Under the pieces are notes generated by a model. That model ran no database searches. It was not told the origin of the DNA and worked only from the letters and a program-made list of their open reading frames with translations. A stretch of DNA of 5,779 nucleotides, from contig JAIUYC010000320.1 in the NCBI GenBank assembly GCA_020216575.1, positions 1 through 5,779 of the forward strand, read 5' to 3'. A program made the translations under genes and the position numbers. This document shows positions 5,603 to 5,779 of the stretch, one piece after another. The first letter of the stretch is position 1, and every line of letters starts with the position of its first letter. This stretch comes from Coleofasciculus sp. S288 (lineage in GTDB: Bacteria > Cyanobacteriota > Cyanobacteriia > Cyanobacteriales > Coleofasciculaceae).

Positions 5603-5779
5603 CTAGCGAATATATTCCTTAAGAATGCTGTTGCGATTGGGGTGGCGCAGTTTGCGGAGAGCTTTGGCTTCGATTTGCCGAATCCGTTCGCGGGTGACGT
5701 TGAAGATTTGACCGATTTCTTCTAGGGTCTTCATTCGACCATCGTCCAACCCGTAACGCAGGCGTAATACATCGCGTTC
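5603..5779 (-). CDS. sigA: Principal RNA polymerase sigma factor, C-terminal end (gene runs off the right edge)
   Basis: The last 58 codons are visible, ending at TAG 5605-5603. They cover sigma region 4.2, the helix-turn-helix that reads the -35 box: [40 protein letters not shown] and the tail [37 protein letters not shown] and KALRKLRHP are hallmarks of group 1 and closely related group 2 sigma-70 factors. The ending NSILKEYIR is what I recall for cyanobacterial SigA (RpoD1), hence the symbol. A group 2 factor remains possible because the N-terminal regions are outside the window. The protein acts in the cytoplasm as part of RNA polymerase holoenzyme. It converges on the high-light-inducible gene, and each gene has its own terminator in the spacer. 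Confidence 0.9.
   Translation of the reverse strand, partial: ERDVLRLRYGLDDGRMKTLEEIGQIFNVTRERIRQIEAKALRKLRHPNRNSILKEYIR

Overview
The window looks like chromosomal DNA from a cyanobacterium, probably one with a large, repeat-rich genome. Three things support this. There are six copies of the HIP1 octamer GCGATCGC (386, 2342, 2624, 3265, 3614, 4369). It encodes a high-light-inducible, chlorophyll-binding protein and a DUF1830 protein, both typical of cyanobacteria. Dispersed intergenic repeats of a type common in filamentous cyanobacteria are also present. The genus cannot be fixed from this window alone.

Layout. At the left edge (1-590, minus) is the N-terminal part of a PAS-domain signalling protein, running off the window; a perfect 30-bp palindrome sits in frame near its start. 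A roughly 410-bp divergent spacer follows. Next comes a two-gene plus-strand unit: a small DUF1830 protein (1002-1280), then an overlapping small gene of unknown function (about 1274-1616). The second gene appears broken, with ATC where a start codon is expected and a one-base frameshift near 1361-1367. Repeat-derived spacer (1617-1771) separates this unit from a convergent 1109-residue minus-strand gene (1772-5101). That gene encodes a GH15-type protein resembling, over nearly its whole length, the alpha/beta regulatory subunits of animal phosphorylase kinase. A heptanucleotide-repeat tract is embedded in frame in its middle, and its best promoter candidate would give an almost leaderless mRNA.

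The right end holds a 49-residue high-light-inducible protein gene (5298-5447, plus), with HLR1-like sites and a hairpin directly before its ribosome binding site. Convergent to it is the C-terminal end of the principal sigma factor gene (5603-5779, minus). Each of these two genes has its own intrinsic terminator in the short spacer between them.

The genes do not form one pathway. The window reads as ordinary chromosomal housekeeping and regulatory DNA: signal transduction, probable glycogen-related carbohydrate metabolism, photoprotection and core transcription. I see no defence island, phage or transposase gene, CRISPR array, tRNA or rRNA. The points most worth following up are the phosphorylase-kinase-like protein with its in-frame repeat, the doubly damaged small gene, the in-frame palindrome and the 5' region of the high-light-inducible gene.
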